Shown piece after piece: positions 64,000 to 64,000 of a stretch of 64,000 bases of DNA. The stretch is from the NCBI GenBank assembly GCA_021797555.1, contig JAJZZM010000020.1, forward strand, positions 1 through 64,000, in the 5' to 3' direction. The notes below the pieces were generated by a model. It worked only from the letters and a program-made list of their open reading frames with translations, made no database searches and was not told the DNA's origin. The translations under genes and the position numbers were made by a program. How positions within the stretch are numbered: the stretch's first letter is position 1; each line of letters begins with the position of its first letter. The DNA is from Thermoplasmata archaeon. Its GTDB lineage: Archaea; Thermoplasmatota; Thermoplasmata; Thermoplasmatales; Thermoplasmataceae.

Positions 64000-64000
64000 C

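Noticed and set aside
1-64000. CRISPR arrays, rRNA genes, prophage or complete insertion sequences
   Set aside because: No regularly spaced repeats, no rRNA sequence and no intact transposase or phage genes were seen on reading through.

Overview
The window is a gene-dense, AT-rich stretch (roughly two thirds A+T by eye) of an archaeal chromosome. The gene content points to the Thermoplasmata, most likely an acidophilic, sulfur-metabolising member of the Ferroplasmaceae/Picrophilaceae type. The indicators are archaeal replication and translation proteins (PriS, MCM, RadA, fibrillarin, MBF1, Rpo3, Pelota), archaeal lipid genes (glycerol-1-phosphate dehydrogenase, prenyl synthase, tetraether synthase), a cytoplasmic sulfur oxygenase reductase, and two secreted acid proteases (thermopsin and sedolisin families). 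Many genes look leaderless, with a TATA box about 25 bases before the start. Others have a GGTGA-type ribosome binding site. The organism name is an inference; the class assignment is well supported.

Layout. 1-7.7 kb: a truncated DUF2080-like tail, then smc-scpA (chromosome organisation) convergent with gap-radA, then primase small subunit priS. 7.7-13.6 kb: a HEAT-like repeat protein divergent from sulfur oxygenase reductase, a 0.4 kb non-coding stretch, and the grpE-dnaK-dnaJ chaperone operon. 13.6-20.4 kb: thiL, chorismate mutase (missed by the ORF track because it lacks an ATG/GTG/TTG start), tyrA, the archaeosine radical SAM protein, a large thermopsin-NosD-like surface protein, and archease. 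20.5-25 kb: tetraether lipid synthase surrounded by poorly characterised genes, including an orphan transposase-type HTH protein behind a palindrome. 25-29 kb: GDPD and a methylmalonyl-CoA mutase operon (large subunit, B12 subunit, MeaB). 29-36.8 kb: Hsp20, an ABC1 kinase, ribulose-phosphate epimerase, an MDR dehydrogenase, a TPR protein, prenyl synthase, XerA and glycerol-1-phosphate dehydrogenase.

36.8-47.9 kb: UPF0179, YchF, S12, S7, a CopD-like membrane protein, the OtsA/OtsB trehalose pair, MBF1, fibrillarin, two small unknown genes, AspRS, an NfeD-type membrane protease, a ROK sugar kinase and tRNA-Thr(GGU). 48-53.4 kb: MCM helicase, DUF424, a decayed IS605-type tnpB, then the S13-S4-S11-Rpo3 operon, whose likely TATA box lies inside the tail of the tnpB relic. 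53.5-64 kb: a TauE-type exporter, an ACT-domain protein, NAD kinase with a JAMM protease, a UbiX-Mut7C-Pelota operon, a divergent pair of surface proteins (one a 1105-residue sedolisin), and core methionine synthase with the end of its companion gene.

Themes. Membrane building is represented by three separate loci (prenyl chain, G1P backbone, tetraether coupling), which fits a tetraether-rich acid-tolerant membrane. Sulfur oxidation (SOR) yields sulfite and sulfide; the TauE-type exporter could handle such anions, but it lies 45 kb away. No CRISPR array, rRNA gene, prophage or intact insertion sequence was seen. The observations most worth following are the nuclease encoded in the Pelota operon, the tnpB-derived promoter, the ATT-started chorismate mutase, the tryptophan-anchored 40-residue repeat protein, and the orphan HTH gene with its palindrome.
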